Positions 1 through 4,553 of a stretch of 10,136 bases of DNA are shown one piece after another (the first letter of the stretch is position 1; each line of letters opens with the position of its first letter). The stretch is from UBA12079 sp964608745. Lineage in GTDB: Bacteria > Patescibacteriota > Minisyncoccia > Phycocordibacterales > UBA12079. Under the pieces are notes generated by a model. That model searched no databases and had not been told where the DNA came from. It saw only the letters and a list, made by a program, of their open reading frames with translations. The translations under genes and the position numbers were made by a program. Where the stretch lies: the NCBI GenBank assembly GCA_964608745.1, contig CAZSPC010000020.1, positions 1-10,136 on the forward strand, in the 5' to 3' direction.

Positions 1-24
1 AAAGCACTCCGAGAGGAGTGCTTT
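1..24 (+). terminator. Rho-independent terminator at window start
   Basis: A 10-bp perfect stem (1-10 with 15-24) closes a GAGA loop and continues into TTTTATT, the form of an intrinsic terminator for a gene that would lie to the left of the window. The same hairpin occurs in reverse complement at the right end (from 10115), where the window stops before its last two stem bases. Confidence 0.75.
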
Positions 25-55
25 TATTGTATCATGGGGTTTTGTAATTTAGAGT
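3..55 (+). repeat. Left copy of 53-bp terminal inverted repeat
   Basis: Positions 3-55 are the exact reverse complement of 10084-10136; similarity stops at 56. The repeat contains the terminator hairpin plus about 30 bp of flanking sequence. It could be a genuine inverted duplication, the terminal repeat of a linear element, or an assembly break or fold-back at a hairpin. The sequence alone does not decide. Confidence 0.9.
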
Positions 56-481
56 ATAAAAGATATTGGAAAACTAAGTGAGAGAGATTTGTTTATGTTA
101 GGGCTTGGTTTGTATATAGGTGAAGGAACCAAAAGTCATTATATTATTAGGGTTATTAATGCAAATCCAAAGGTTATAAGACTGGCAATAAGATGGTTTG
201 AGGACTGTTTAGGTTTATCTAAAAAAAATTTTTCTTTAAGAATACATCTTTATCCAGATAACGATGTAGAAAAATGTTTGAAATTTTGGTCAAAATATAC
301 TAATATACCTATCAGTCAGTTTAGGAAAACTCAAATTGACACAAGAAAAAAGAAAGAATCCAAACGAGGAAAACTTCCCCATGGCACCGCACATCTTACA
401 GTCAAAAGTAACGGAAAAAAAGAATTCGGAGTATTCTTATTTCGTAAAATCAGGGAATGGTCTAATATAGCCTTAGACTAA
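53..481 (+). pseudogene. LAGLIDADG-like endonuclease-family protein, 5'-truncated
   Basis: The reading frame is open from 53 to the TAA at 479-481; an in-frame TAG at 50-52 lies inside the terminal repeat. Possible starts are TTG at 89 and ATG at 95 (128 codons), but the frame already reads as plausible protein (KDIGKLSERDLF) from 56, the first base outside the repeat. The segment LGLGLYIGEG resembles a single LAGLIDADG helix ending in an acidic residue and Gly. It is followed by a basic region with HLYPDND and SQFRK. From memory, related CPR and actinobacterial proteins carry an N-terminal helix-turn-helix before this domain, which is missing here. I infer a gene whose 5' part was removed where the repeat begins, with unknown function and possibly no expression. 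The family assignment is moderate; the truncation is better supported. Confidence 0.55.
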
Positions 482-492
482 TATATAAAAAT

Positions 493-566
493 GCGGGTAT
501 AGTTTAGTGGTAGAATACGACGCTTCCAACGTTGAGACGAGAGTTCGATTCTCTCTACCCGCACCA
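493..566 (+). tRNA. tRNA-Gly (anticodon UCC)
   Basis: A full cloverleaf can be drawn. The acceptor is GCGGGTA/TACCCGC (493-499 with 556-562), with discriminator A563. The D-arm contains GTTTAGTGGTAGAAT. The anticodon stem is CGACG/CGTTG with loop CTTCCAA, giving anticodon TCC. The T-arm is AGAG-TTCGATT-CTCT. CCA follows at 564-566 and may be encoded, although it also merges with the downstream terminator stem; the other two tRNAs here lack it. The gene decodes GGA/GGG glycine codons. Its 3' end (546-564) is duplicated exactly at 770-788. Confidence 0.97.
546..564 (+). repeat. Direct repeat of tRNA-Gly 3' end (first copy, inside tRNA)
   Basis: The 19 bases from the T-loop to the first C after the discriminator are repeated exactly at 770-788, where they form the 3' strand of P1 and the right border of element A. 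An intact tRNA followed by a second copy of its 3' end resembles the footprint of integration at a tRNA, but no integrase or cargo lies between the copies. Confidence 0.9.
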
Positions 567-606
567 AACCAAAAAGAACCTTTTTCTCAAAAGGTTCTTT
601 TTGGTT
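567..606 (+). terminator. Terminator of tRNA-Gly(UCC)
   Basis: An 18-bp perfect stem (567-584 with 589-606) with loop TCTC runs into a T tract at 605-609. It starts immediately after the tRNA CCA. Pairing can extend into the tRNA 3' end (CACC 562-565 with GGTG 610-613) with a two-base bulge, paralleling the longer arrangement at tRNA-Pro. Confidence 0.9.
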
Positions 607-610
607 TTTG

Positions 611-788
611 GTGAGGAGTGGAGAAAAGTACCTGCGTACTTTTCGTAGAGAATTGAAAGGCGGAGTTATGTTTTTCGTAGCGTAGCGAAAAAAAACAGAC
701 GAGCCGGGGTCGAGAGTACTTATTATTTTTGAGTCCGCAGGACGAAAAAAATAATTAGTAACTCGTGACCGATTCTCTCTACCCGCAC
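611..788 (+). ncRNA. tRNA-linked structured element, copy A
   Basis: This lies just downstream of the tRNA-Gly terminator and is related in sequence to 7446-7622 and 7630-7747. Parts in order: hairpin h1 (623-631 with 636-644, loop CTGC); closing stem P1 (648-655 with 770-777, one G-U pair); P2 (GGC 659-661 with GCC 703-705, internal loop GGA/GA, GTT 665-667 with GAC 698-700, then an A/T-rich hairpin); P3 (GGTC 708-711 with GACC 767-770, GAG 714-716 with CTC 762-764, TACT 717-720 with AGTA 757-760, bulged A761), capped by an A/T-rich hairpin. C770 can join either P1 or P3. The wobble pairs G771-T654 and T667-G698 work only on the plus strand. P1 and its flank copy the tRNA-Gly T-arm and acceptor. 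Family and function are unknown. It might be an RNA, or a hairpin-type mobile repeat. Confidence 0.6.
770..788 (+). repeat. Direct repeat of tRNA-Gly 3' end (second copy)
   Basis: This is identical to 546-564 inside the tRNA gene and lies 224 bp further on, at the right border of element A. Confidence 0.9.
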
Positions 789-800
789 ACAAAACAAAAC

Positions 801-830
801 AACCCAGTAGCCGAGCTACTGAGTTTTTTT
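801..830 (+). terminator. Terminator after element A (AGTAGC-CGA-GCTACT hairpin)
   Basis: The stem 801-811 with 815-825 has one mismatch and loop CGA, followed by a T run to 830. It would end transcription entering from the tRNA/element A side, just before the Nudix promoter. Nearly the same stem is used at 1293-1317 and 2082-2104. Confidence 0.8.
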
Positions 831-841
831 GTATTATAGAT

Positions 842-849
842 GTTAAAAT
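842..849 (+). promoter_or_regulatory. Extended -10 of Nudix gene 1 (leaderless)
   Basis: TGTTAAAAT places TAAAAT at 844-849 behind an upstream TG. The expected transcription start, about 7 nt downstream, falls on the ATG at 856. No Shine-Dalgarno sequence is present. The same TGTTAAAAT precedes yraN. Confidence 0.55.
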
Positions 850-855
850 ACAAAT

Positions 856-1302
856 ATGAAAACAAAAACATATTTTGCTGTAAGGGCTGGTTCTATAACC
901 ACAAAAATTAAAAATGATAAACAGCAGTTTTTGATTGCTGAAAGGGTAAAATGGAATGATTATGTTTTGCCTGCCGGACATGTTCGTAAAGATGAATCAC
1001 TTGAAGAGGCATCAGTTAGAGAAACCCTAGAAGAAACTGGTTACCCTACCAAAGCCGGCACGTTGATTGATTCTTATGAATATTTTGACGAAAAACATAA
1101 TCCAAAGAATACAATCAGAAGAACATATTTTTTTCACAACAAGGTTGTTGGAGAAAAAACAAGTACCCAAAACCCAGATGAACAAGAAGGAAAAACTGTA
1201 GCCCACTGGTTTTCTTACAAAGAGGCCATTCAAAAATTGTCTGATTCGAAAGAAAAAGAGATGCTTAAAAAATTTGACTTAATATCAAAAACAACTCAGT
1301 AG
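856..1302 (+). CDS. Nudix hydrolase
   Basis: This is a 148-aa Nudix-superfamily protein. Such enzymes cleave nucleoside diphosphates linked to another moiety, using divalent metal held by the Nudix box. The box is complete at residues 41-63: Gly41, Glu47, then REtLEEtGY with Arg55, Glu56, Glu59 and Glu60 in the expected GX5EX7REUXEEXGU spacing. Substrate specificity cannot be read from the sequence. The region before the box (FLIAERVKWNDYVLPAGHV) is the usual beta-strand lead-in. The ATG at 856 is chosen because it sits about 7 nt after an extended -10 box, implying a leaderless mRNA. The stop codon lies inside the stem of the terminator at 1293-1317. The gene is convergent with the second Nudix gene. 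The two are divergent in sequence and not recent duplicates. Confidence 0.93.
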   Translation: MKTKTYFAVRAGSITTKIKNDKQQFLIAERVKWNDYVLPAGHVRKDESLEEASVRETLEETGYPTKAGTLIDSYEYFDEKHNPKNTIRRTYFFHNKVVGEKTSTQNPDEQEGKTVAHWFSYKEAIQKLSDSKEKEMLKKFDLISKTTQ

Positions 1303-1320
1303 CTCGGCTACTGAGTTTTT
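1293..1320 (+). terminator. Bidirectional terminator between the convergent Nudix genes
   Basis: A perfect 11-bp stem (1293-1303 with 1307-1317) with loop TCG is followed by T's on the plus strand. On the minus strand it is followed by TTGTTTTTG, so it can serve both genes. The stop codon of the left gene (1300-1302) is part of the stem. It is the same palindrome as at 801 and 2082, in opposite orientation. Confidence 0.85.
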
Positions 1321-1397
1321 AAATAAACCAAAAGTAAGGTGTAGTTGTGGAAAAGTTCCATAAGCGGAGTTTGCAAAATGATATAAAGAAAAGTTTT

Positions 1398-1775
1398 TTA
1401 AAAACCTAAACCTAGAATATTTTTTGTGTTTTCAAACTCAAAATTATAATCTTCTATATTATTTTTATTTACCCAAGCGTATTCGGTATGCTCTTTACTA
1501 AGTACAACAGAAGTTTCAGGTGTTGTACATAAAAAAGTAACCCTGTAAGTTTCTTTACTTTTACTTAAATCTAAAAACAAAACTTTTTGAATTTTTAAAT
1601 TTTCAATACCAATCTCTTCTTTTATTTCTCTTAACAACCCTTCTTGCGGTGTGTTATCTTTTTCTAGTCTTCCGCCAGGCAGACTCCACCCATCAGAATT
1701 TTTTACAATTAAAAATTCATCGTTTTGGTTTTTTATTACAGCATTTTGGTTTACTTTAAACAGTTTGTGTTTCAT
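1398..1775 (-). CDS. Nudix hydrolase (MutT-like)
   Basis: This is a 125-aa Nudix protein. The box spans residues 35-57: Gly35, then REIKEEIGI with the metal-binding Arg49, Glu50, Glu53 and Glu54 intact. The first Glu of the consensus (GX5E) is Asn41. That position is not among the core metal ligands, so activity is plausible but unproven. SLPGGRLEKD before the box resembles small MutT-like house-cleaning enzymes; the substrate is unknown. The ATG at 1775 lies 7 nt after a perfect extended -10 box (TGATATAAT), so the transcript should be leaderless. The gene ends near the bidirectional terminator at 1293-1317. Upstream on the same strand is a small membrane-protein gene separated by its own terminator. 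Confidence 0.9.
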   Translation of the reverse strand: MKHKLFKVNQNAVIKNQNDEFLIVKNSDGWSLPGGRLEKDNTPQEGLLREIKEEIGIENLKIQKVLFLDLSKSKETYRVTFLCTTPETSVVLSKEHTEYAWVNKNNIEDYNFEFENTKNILGLGF

Positions 1776-1782
1776 GTTTAGA

Positions 1783-1791
1783 ATTATATCA
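1783..1791 (-). promoter_or_regulatory. Extended -10 of Nudix gene 2 (leaderless)
   Basis: On the minus strand TGATATAAT gives a perfect TATAAT at 1788-1783 preceded by TGN. Seven bases separate it from the ATG at 1775. No good -35 is visible because the upstream terminator occupies that position, so the extended -10 probably carries the promoter. Confidence 0.7.
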
Positions 1792-1798
1792 GAAATAA

Positions 1799-1820
1799 AA
1801 AAAGCCCGTTAGGGCTTTTT
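1799..1820 (-). terminator. Bidirectional terminator after small membrane gene
   Basis: A 9-bp stem of AAAAAGCCC with GGGCTTTTT closes a 4-base loop, with T's continuing on the minus strand. The stop codon of the 1809-2045 gene lies in the loop. A short arm toward the plus strand is also T-rich. Confidence 0.85.
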
Positions 1821-2045
1821 GGTTGAAGGAAGTAGCTTAAGAGCAACTACTATGCAAGTAATATTTGCAAAGAGTGCTCCCACCAATACTAAGAAGGCTT
1901 GCATATCCGCCATTGCTCTGTTTACGAGTAGATTAAAATCTACTGTAAGCAGGGTATGAAAAATATGGAACATAATAAAACATGTCCAAGCCATCCCAAA
2001 CAGGAATAATCCTGTTGCTCCGTGTATAGCCGATTTGTTTGGCAT
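1809..2045 (-). CDS. Small two-helix membrane protein, unknown function
   Basis: This 78-aa protein has two predicted membrane helices at about residues 9-31 and 48-72. The short link (DFNLLVNRAMAD) may lie outside the bilayer, and the tail STKKP is basic. I recognise no family. The ATG at 2045 is supported by a strong Shine-Dalgarno sequence (AAGGAGG) at good spacing. The 5' leader runs back into the hairpin at 2082-2104. A stand-alone terminator overlaps the stop codon, so the gene is probably a single unit. It shares small size, strong SD and minus-strand position with other hypothetical genes in the window. Confidence 0.75.
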   Translation of the reverse strand: MPNKSAIHGATGLFLFGMAWTCFIMFHIFHTLLTVDFNLLVNRAMADMQAFLVLVGALFANITCIVVALKLLPSTKKP

Positions 2046-2081
2046 ATCTCCTCCTTAAAATATTTGAAAAAGAAACTATCT

Positions 2082-2104
2082 ACTTAGTAGCCGAGCTACT
2101 AAGT
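2082..2104. terminator. Third copy of the AGTAGC/GCTACT hairpin
   Basis: A perfect 10-bp stem (2082-2091 with 2095-2104) with loop CGA is followed by TGTTTTTATC on the plus strand and by a T-rich but interrupted tract on the minus strand. It lies upstream of the small membrane gene and could end the minus-strand leader transcript of 2175-2465, insulating the next gene. Confidence 0.6.
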
Positions 2105-2156
2105 TGTTTTTATCTCTACAAATTTTCCAATTTTTTTGAAAAACTTGATAAAGAGA

Positions 2157-2178
2157 GTAGATATAAACTAATATCTAC
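2157..2178 (-). terminator. Weak hairpin after the possible 20-codon ORF
   Basis: GTAGATAT pairs with ATATCTAC (2157-2164 with 2171-2178, 6-base loop). On the minus strand it is followed by TCTCTTTATC, a poor T tract. It overlaps the stop codon of the small ORF at 2175-2237. Confidence 0.4.
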
Positions 2179-2237
2179 CCAAAATATAATGGGAGTTTTT
2201 TGTTTGGCCGGAAACTTAGGCGGTAGGTGGTATCCAC
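2175..2237 (-). CDS. Possible 20-aa leader peptide
   Basis: On the minus strand AAAAGGAG lies 5 nt before a GTG that opens a 20-codon frame reading DTTYRLSFRPNKKLPLYFG, ending in TAG. The GTG sits inside a 7-bp hairpin with a 3-base loop (2224-2240), which could mask the start. Upstream on the same strand are a perfect TATAAT (2471-2476), a GTTCTTTAAA motif and a multi-hairpin region, so the whole resembles a regulated leader. No similar peptide is known to me, and the frame is short enough to arise by chance. Confidence 0.25.
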   Translation of the reverse strand: MDTTYRLSFRPNKKLPLYFG

Positions 2238-2266
2238 CTAATCTCCTTTTAAAACCGGGTTAAATT

Positions 2267-2399
2267 CTAGAACCAAAGTATCAAGACAATTTCTTGATAT
2301 CATACGAAAGTATGAACCTTTTCCATAACATTACGGTCGACACAAATACAGTATTTGTTCGACAAGGCCGTGTGCACACGCACAGTTTCTCGGTTCTAG
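2267..2399 (-). ncRNA. Multi-hairpin structured region, candidate leader RNA
   Basis: An 8-bp closing stem (CTAGAACC 2267-2274 with GGTTCTAG 2392-2399) brackets four further hairpins. These are 2279-2286 with 2292-2299; TCATAC-GAAA-GTATGA at 2300-2315; 2336-2348 with 2352-2363 (one bulge); and the palindrome CGTGTGCACACG at 2369-2380. A minus-strand promoter about 70 bp upstream and a Shine-Dalgarno/small ORF downstream favour minus-strand transcription. The GAAA tetraloop would exist only on plus. It matches no riboswitch class I can recall, and strand and function remain open. Confidence 0.4.
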
Positions 2400-2455
2400 T
2401 TATATAAAGTCCCCAAATAGGTTGATCAAGCCTACTCCATAACTTCATATATTGT

Positions 2456-2465
2456 TTTAAAGAAC
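2456..2465 (-). promoter_or_regulatory. boxA-like motif GTTCTTTAAA
   Basis: On the minus strand this matches motifs at 3053-3062, 5771-5780 and 6230-6239, all in 5' leaders. Bacterial boxA antitermination sites have a similar core (TGYTCTTTRA). Role inferred only. Confidence 0.35.
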
Positions 2466-2470
2466 TTTCA

Positions 2471-2476
2471 ATTATA
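2471..2476 (-). promoter_or_regulatory. Minus-strand -10 box for the 2175-2465 leader
   Basis: A perfect TATAAT on the minus strand has an expected start near 2465, exactly where GTTCTTTAAAAC begins. The -35 region is only T-rich. Confidence 0.4.
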
Positions 2477-2511
2477 AATTTTCCAAAAACTTGAAAAACT
2501 TAATAATTGGC

Positions 2512-2543
2512 AGAATCGGATAAACCAAAATCCGATTCTGCAA
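2512..2543. repeat. 12-bp-stem hairpin
   Basis: GCAGAATCGGAT pairs perfectly with ATCCGATTCTGC around an 8-base loop. Neither strand has a convincing T tract directly after it. It sits between the 2628 gene's 3' region and the minus-strand promoter at 2471, and may insulate the two. Confidence 0.6.
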
Positions 2544-2546
2544 AAA

Positions 2547-2586
2547 TGAGAGTATATTAATCACGGAGGATTTACTCTCGTTCCTC
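2547..2586 (-). terminator. Possible terminator of the 2628-3029 gene
   Basis: On the minus strand GAGAGTA pairs with TACTCTC across a 16-base loop and is followed by ATTTTT. An alternative pairing of GGAGG with CCTCC in the same stretch competes with it, so the region could switch between folds. Confidence 0.4.
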
Positions 2587-2627
2587 CAAGGAGTTTGTTT
2601 TGTGTCGACTGCTCGACTTTTAAGCTT

Positions 2628-3029
2628 TTAAGATGACACCCTTTTGATTACTTTTTTGGTCTTTTTAAGAAGATTTCGTGAAAAATGCGTCATTTCTTGT
2701 AACACATTTCTAGGTATTCTCTCCGGAAAACCAAATTCATCGTCGAGACTGTCAATACAAGAAAAATTAAATAATGCGTTTAAAAATTCACTTGCTTTGA
2801 CTCTTCGTCCGGCGCCTGGTATATGGTCACAACAATCGCAGGTAATCAGGGTAGTAAGACTTAGATTTAGGTGATCAGAACTTCCTATCTTGGCAAGTAT
2901 TTTTTTTGCTTCAGCTTCTCTTTCCCCGCCTTTTGCTCCCTGCCATACAAATAGATAGTGATAAACACCTGAATCTTCATCCGGCAAATCTTCTTCTTTT
3001 AAAATAAGATGTCTTTTTAAAATATCCAC
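2628..3029 (-). CDS. Hypothetical protein with CDCCDH cluster
   Basis: This 133-aa protein has no family I recognise. Visible features are an acidic N-terminal part (EEDLPDEDSG), a short hydrophobic strand (VYHYLFVW), a charged helix rich in Glu/Lys/Ala at about 35-48, a Cys/His cluster CDCCDH at residues 64-69 with another Cys at 91, and a strongly basic C-terminus. The cluster could bind metal, but the pattern is not a standard zinc finger. No signal peptide or membrane helix is visible. The GTG start at 3029 is chosen for an AGGAG six bases upstream. The leader carries a GTTCTTTGAA motif at 3053-3062. The gene is divergent from the TrmB-like gene at 3229, so the two may share a control region. 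Confidence 0.65.
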   Translation of the reverse strand: MDILKRHLILKEEDLPDEDSGVYHYLFVWQGAKGGEREAEAKKILAKIGSSDHLNLSLTTLITCDCCDHIPGAGRRVKASEFLNALFNFSCIDSLDDEFGFPERIPRNVLQEMTHFSRNLLKKTKKVIKRVSS

Positions 3030-3052
3030 AACAGTCTCCTTTTTGTTTTAAA

Positions 3053-3062
3053 TTCAAAGAAC
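3053..3062 (-). promoter_or_regulatory. boxA-like motif GTTCTTTGAA
   Basis: This minus-strand motif lies in the 5' leader of the 2628-3029 gene, 13 nt upstream of its AGGAG. It is related to the copies at 2456, 5771 and 6230. Confidence 0.35.
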
Positions 3063-3194
3063 TTCTTAATTTTTATCTGACATAATAATATAACAAAATC
3101 ACTTGACTGTTAAATTTTTATGTTTTATCAAATTTTATACTAAAAATAGCTATATTTATAAACATCTTTTAAATATAAATTATGTAACTAAAAC

Positions 3195-3222
3195 TTTACA
3201 AAATTTGTTAATTTGCTATACT
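3195..3222 (+). promoter_or_regulatory. Promoter of TrmB-like gene 1 (leaderless)
   Basis: TTTACA (3195-3200), a 16-bp spacer and TATACT (3217-3222) preceded by TG give a good promoter. The expected start falls on the ATG at 3229, six bases after the -10. This supports 3229 over an open frame reaching back to 3103. Confidence 0.7.
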
Positions 3223-3228
3223 TTTAAT

Positions 3229-4059
3229 ATGAAAACGATAAAATTAGATCAAAAACAAGTTAAATTACTTGGGTTATCGAGAAACGAAATAAAAGTTTTT
3301 AATTCTTTTGAAAAAGAGCTAAATACTCCTGTTTCAATCAACCAAAAAGTTAATTTATCTCGTCCTGCTATCTATAAAATTCTTAACAGACTACATAAAA
3401 GAGGGTTAGTTAAAAATATCATTCGAAACGGTAAAAATTATTGGATTCAAACAAACGAAAAACTTTTAGAAAAGAATCTTTTTGAAACCAAGAAAGCGTT
3501 ACTTGGATTTAACGAAGGTGTTGAAGAAGTAAAGGGTGTTCTTGATTCTATGGTTGTTGTCCATAGGGGGAAAGAAGCTGTTCAAAAAATTCTTAATTCA
3601 ACTATAAAAAACAATAAAAATCAACGTCTCCAAGCTATTCAAGGTGATAATATAACTACTGGTTGGAAAAAAGTTTTTGGCGAAGAAAAAATGAATGAAT
3701 TTAATCGTTTTGTTAAACGAAACCAAATTATAACCGAAATCATTCTGCCCATTGGTTGGTTTGAGAGGCAAGCTAGGTTGTTAGGTAAAAAATGGGCTAT
3801 AAACTTTGAAGGTCGAATGGCTATTGGACATGAAATCGATGAAGATTATTTTAATCATGCCGGACAAATCTGGATTTTCAAGAACTCTTTATATCTTGTA
3901 GCAATAAACGAAGAAGTTGTTATTGAAATTCGAAATTCAGAAATCTCTAAACTCATACTTTCTATGTTCTCTTTTATTCAAGATAACTCCAAAAAATTTG
4001 ATGTAAACCAAAGATTAAGGGATATAATTGAAAAATATGAAGAAAAAGGTGTTAAATAA
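3229..4059 (+). CDS. TrmB-family-like transcriptional regulator
   Basis: This 276-aa protein has an N-terminal winged helix-turn-helix at about residues 14-74 (LGLSRNEIKVFNSF, then SRPAIYKILNRLHKRGLV), typical of TrmB/GntR-like sugar or stress regulators. A helical linker follows at 75-105, then a C-terminal sensor-like domain beginning VVVHRGKEAVQKIL. That domain resembles the effector half of TrmB proteins in placement, but I cannot identify a ligand. The frame extends upstream to 3103. The ATG at 3229 is preferred because a promoter directs transcription to that base and the upstream residues look non-coding. The terminator at 4098-4135 ends the unit. It differs clearly from the second TrmB protein at 6534. 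It is likely DNA-binding and cytoplasmic. Confidence 0.8.
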   Translation: MKTIKLDQKQVKLLGLSRNEIKVFNSFEKELNTPVSINQKVNLSRPAIYKILNRLHKRGLVKNIIRNGKNYWIQTNEKLLEKNLFETKKALLGFNEGVEEVKGVLDSMVVVHRGKEAVQKILNSTIKNNKNQRLQAIQGDNITTGWKKVFGEEKMNEFNRFVKRNQIITEIILPIGWFERQARLLGKKWAINFEGRMAIGHEIDEDYFNHAGQIWIFKNSLYLVAINEEVVIEIRNSEISKLILSMFSFIQDNSKKFDVNQRLRDIIEKYEEKGVK

Positions 4060-4067
4060 TCTAAAAT

Positions 4068-4096
4068 TGTGGATAAAACAGTGGAAAAGTGTATAA
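4068..4096 (-). other. Three tandem DnaA-box-like 9-mers
   Basis: TGTGGATAA at 4068-4076 is the exact complement of the DnaA box TTATCCACA. AGTGGAAAA (4080-4088) and AGTGTATAA (4088-4096) each match eight of nine positions of TGTGNAWAA, in the same orientation. A/T-rich sequence and a parS-like site follow. An origin or DnaA-regulated site is inferred; no dnaA gene is in the window. Confidence 0.5.
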
Positions 4097-4097
4097 C

Positions 4098-4135
4098 TGT
4101 CCTTTAGAGATTTGGTGTTATAAAGGACATTTTTT
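4098..4135 (+). terminator. Terminator of TrmB-like gene 1
   Basis: TGTCCTTTA (4098-4106) pairs with TAAAGGACA (4121-4129) across a 14-base loop and is followed by six T's. It starts two bases after the last DnaA-box-like site. Confidence 0.85.
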
Positions 4136-4205
4136 GTTAAAATATGGCTTAAAGTATAGAATTTTGATAAAAAATTAGCTTTTTTACCCTTTAAATACCA
4201 ATAAA

Positions 4206-4221
4206 TGTTTCACGTGAAACT
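4206..4221. other. parS-like site 1
   Basis: TGTTTCACGTGAAACT matches 15 of 16 bases of the ParB-binding consensus TGTTTCACGTGAAACA. It lies in non-coding DNA about 110 bp from the DnaA-box cluster. ParB and ParA genes are not in the window. Confidence 0.75.
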
Positions 4222-4262
4222 AGAAATAAAGGATGGCCATAATAATTAAAGGAATAGAGCGG

Positions 4263-4314
4263 TTAAAAACCTAAACGGCTACGATTTTAAAATCGTAGCC
4301 GTTTAGGTTTTTAA
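4263..4314. repeat. 52-bp perfect palindrome
   Basis: The arms 4263-4288 and 4289-4314 are exact reverse complements with no spacer. Transcribed either way they give a 24-25-bp hairpin ending in T's, so it can act as a bidirectional terminator. It lies between the parS-like site and the hairpin cluster. Confidence 0.85.
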
Positions 4315-4342
4315 TAATATTTTATTATCTTAATCACCAATT

Positions 4343-4481
4343 CCCCGATGCTCTGCATCGGGGTATCCGCTAAGGGAAAGTTTGAAAACCGTAGGTTTTC
4401 AAGATAACCCAGAACGGAGTTCCTAAATACCCCGCCGATACGAAGCGGAGCGTAGTGAGGGAACAGCTCTGCTGCGGGGTA
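4343..4481. repeat. Cluster of four hairpins (composite palindromic repeat)
   Basis: In order: CCCCGATG/CATCGGGG (4343-4350, 4356-4363), TTGAAAACC/GGTTTTCAA (4382-4390, 4394-4402), GAAC-GGA-GTTC (4412-4422), and TACCCCGC/GCGGGGTA (4428-4435, 4474-4481) enclosing GAAGCGGAGCGTAGTGAGG. It is G+C-richer than its surroundings. It looks like a dispersed palindromic repeat; a minus-strand open frame across it is best read as a by-product. Confidence 0.65.
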
Positions 4482-4517
4482 GTTTATTTGATAAAACATC
4501 TTTTTGTAATAAAAAAT

Positions 4518-4533
4518 TGTTTCACGAATAACA
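4518..4533. other. Degenerate parS-like half site
   Basis: TGTTTCACGAATAACA keeps the left nine bases of parS and matches 13 of 16 overall. It overlaps the expected -35 region of yraN, so ParB binding there could affect yraN transcription. Weak on its own; listed because of the nearby cluster. Confidence 0.35.
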
Positions 4534-4538
4534 TTTTA

Positions 4539-4547
4539 TGTTAAAAT
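4539..4547 (+). promoter_or_regulatory. Extended -10 of yraN (leaderless)
   Basis: TGTTAAAAT, identical to the element before Nudix gene 1, ends six bases before the ATG at 4554. No Shine-Dalgarno sequence is present. Confidence 0.6.
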
Positions 4548-4553
4548 ATTTGT

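Noticed and set aside
53..481. Intact homing endonuclease in an intron or intein
   Set aside because: No intron core or intein splice motifs surround it, and its 5' end is missing.
546..788. Prophage or integrative-element attachment sites at tRNA-Gly
   Set aside because: The 19-bp tRNA 3'-end repeat looks like attL/attR, but only 224 bp lie between the copies and no integrase or cargo is present. The element explanation fits better.
478..981. 167-codon open frame on the minus strand across tRNA-Gly and element A
   Set aside because: It is antisense to a tRNA and to a structured element and overlaps the Nudix gene. Its similarity to the minus-strand frame at 7278-7652 follows from the shared element, not from coding.
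2039..2263. 74-codon plus-strand frame
   Set aside because: It crosses a terminator hairpin and lies opposite the minus-strand leader, with no start signal.
2281..2448. 55-codon minus-strand frame starting MKLWSRLDQP
   Set aside because: It has no Shine-Dalgarno sequence and lies wholly in the multi-hairpin region; the hairpins explain the sequence better.
3103..3228. N-terminal extension of TrmB-like gene 1
   Set aside because: The extension contains the promoter (3195-3222) and does not resemble the start of a TrmB winged helix; ATG 3229 fits.
4311..4499. 62-codon minus-strand frame
   Set aside because: It is a translation of the hairpin cluster and the edge of the 52-bp palindrome, with no ribosome-binding site.
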